A stretch of 6,073 nucleotides of DNA from Candidatus Scatousia excrementipullorum. Lineage in GTDB: Bacteria; Cyanobacteriota; Vampirovibrionia; Gastranaerophilales; Gastranaerophilaceae. Under the pieces are notes generated by a model. That model was not told where the DNA came from and did no database searches. It worked only from the letters and a program-made list of their open reading frames with translations. Made by a program: the position numbers and the translations under genes. The DNA is taken from positions 1 to 6,073 of the forward strand of contig JADIND010000046.1 of assembly GCA_017694215.1 (NCBI GenBank), in the 5' to 3' direction. Position 1 is the first letter of the stretch, and the number at the start of each line of letters is the position of its first letter. Of this stretch, positions 4,842-6,073 are shown piece by piece.

Positions 4842-6073
4842 ATGAGCAAAAAAACACCGATATTTATAACATTATCACTTGCATTTTTATACGGCATATA
4901 TTATTTTGGAATACCGGCAGTTTTGAACACATCAAAAGCAGAAATTTTTCTGGAACAAAAAATTAACAAAGTTTCAGGATATAAAATTGATATTACCTCA
5001 CCGGTATTCAAAATGGGGCTTACTCCATCCCTCTGGCTCAGAGCGGAAGAGTTCTCAATATTAAACAAAGATAATTCAAAAGCACTTTCTCTGACTCATC
5101 CTAACATCAATATAGCATTATTACCGCTCATTTTCAAAGATTTAGAAATTAAACATTTCAGTTCGGACAAGTCTTTTGCAAATATAATTGTAGACAAAAA
5201 TTCTCAAATTAAACTCGGTGACTACCCTGTTCAGGTAAAATCCGAGAGTAAATTCACACTCAATAAAGCCTCAGTTTTACTCAAAGATTTTAACCTCAAT
5301 ATAAAAGAATACATTCAAAACAAAAATATAATTGTTGACGGAAAACTTTTAAATATAAAACAATACGAAAAAGATAAACACATAAAAGCTTCAATGAATG
5401 CAATAATCAATGTTGACAAAAAACTTTCCGAAATAAATTTTGATACGGAATTAAAACTACCGCTTACAAACATTGATGAAGACAAAATTTCACTTAATGC
5501 CAATATAAAAGATTTGGATTTATCTATATTCAGTGCTTATATAAAAGCAATATCAAAAAACAAATACACAACAACCAGAGGGATATTAAATTTTACATCC
5601 GCTACTCAACTGAAAGAAAACAAACATAAACAAATTATATCATCACTTATACTAAAAGACTTCGGTTTAATAAACAAAGACCTTGCTCAGGCAAGTTACT
5701 GTGACGGGATACTGACAATAAAAAGTGATATTGAAACCCTGAAAAACGGAATCCGGATAAACAGTCTTTCAGCAAAAGCACCACAGGTTGACATATCAGC
5801 AAGCGGTGATGTAACAAAACTGAATGAAAAAATTCCATATTTAAATCTTAAGACAATTATTAATCCTTCAAGAACCGAAAAAGCAATCCCGATACTTCCG
5901 GGTTATGAAAATCTTCTTCCTGAGTTTAATTTTTATAAACTTAAAAAATATATTCTGTACGCAAACGCAATAGGACATCTTGACATAATAGGCAAAGCAA
6001 ATGCCCCTGAAATGTTCGGAGATATTTTACTTTCTGATGCATATTTAATAAAAAGGATTCCGAATACAAAAGA
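4842..6073 (+). CDS. AsmA/YhdP-like envelope protein, 3' end outside the window
   Basis: At least 410 codons without a stop, running off the right edge. The N-terminus MSKKTPIFITLSLAFLYG has a basic start and one hydrophobic segment (about 6-27), consistent with an inner-membrane anchor and a large extracytoplasmic part. What follows is low-cysteine and rich in alternating beta-like stretches. It opens with a typical AsmA-style pattern, where an early segment (INKVSGYKIDITSPVFKMGL, about 41-60) leads into WLRAEEFSI and nested 'layer' strands, and it ends near FGDILLSDAYLIKRIPNT. AsmA, YhdP and TamB relatives bridge the two membranes and support phospholipid transport or outer-membrane biogenesis. 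The exact subfamily cannot be settled from the fragment. I prefer ATG 4842 because AGGGA (4832-4836) lies 5 bases before it. The in-frame ATG 4836 would overlap that site and add two residues. Confidence 0.8.
   Translation, partial: MSKKTPIFITLSLAFLYGIYYFGIPAVLNTSKAEIFLEQKINKVSGYKIDITSPVFKMGLTPSLWLRAEEFSILNKDNSKALSLTHPNINIALLPLIFKDLEIKHFSSDKSFANIIVDKNSQIKLGDYPVQVKSESKFTLNKASVLLKDFNLNIKEYIQNKNIIVDGKLLNIKQYEKDKHIKASMNAIINVDKKLSEINFDTELKLPLTNIDEDKISLNANIKDLDLSIFSAYIKAISKNKYTTTRGILNFTSATQLKENKHKQIISSLILKDFGLINKDLAQASYCDGILTIKSDIETLKNGIRINSLSAKAPQVDISASGDVTKLNEKIPYLNLKTIINPSRTEKAIPILPGYENLLPEFNFYKLKKYILYANAIGHLDIIGKANAPEMFGDILLSDAYLIKRIPNTK

Overview
The window is AT-rich bacterial DNA. Most of it has compact coding and short spacers, but a 0.9-kb non-coding tract carries many repeats. 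Several proteins suggest a gut Vampirovibrionia/Melainabacteria lineage (Gastranaerophilales-like): a fast-evolving pilin-like protein with a DVNG...GFD motif, an AsmA/YhdP-like envelope protein, a rubrerythrin typical of anaerobes, and a small XRE regulator. This placement rests on remembered protein style, not on a search, and is moderate at best. The AsmA-like protein and pseudopilin-type fragment fit a diderm envelope.

Layout. Positions 1-151 form a near-perfect palindrome that reaches the left edge and contains the first 19 codons of the first gene, plus a mirrored copy of them on the minus strand. Positions 93-2244 are a two-gene plus-strand unit: a cytosolic PAS/histidine-kinase-like protein that has lost its phospho-accepting histidine and other ATP-lid residues, then a MalK/UgpC/MsmK-type sugar ABC transporter ATPase whose start overlaps the kinase stop by 8 bases. 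Positions 2241-2973 hold two 5'-truncated remnants joined head to head: an XRE-type regulator (minus) and a type II/IV pilin-like protein (plus), apparently produced by one deletion. A previously easy-to-miss 56-codon minus-strand gene with a strong ribosome binding site lies at 2995-3165. A rubrerythrin with its own promoter follows at 3337-3909.

Positions 3910-4790 contain no convincing gene. They hold nested inverted repeats, two copies of a C-rich/G-rich hairpin element, a 15-bp inverted repeat around the second copy, a CCCTCTCCC repeat hairpin, an 18-bp-stem hairpin and several short perfect palindromes. Part of this tract is visibly richer in GC than the flanking genes. After it, a near-consensus promoter drives an AsmA-like gene that runs off the right edge.

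Functionally, the degenerate kinase and the ABC ATPase look translationally coupled and may act together, for example with the kinase-like protein as a ligand-responsive scaffold near a sugar importer. No permease or binding protein gene is present, so the ATPase may serve transporters encoded elsewhere. Rubrerythrin handles peroxide stress. The AsmA-like protein belongs to envelope lipid homeostasis. I see no CRISPR array, rRNA, tRNA or transposase.
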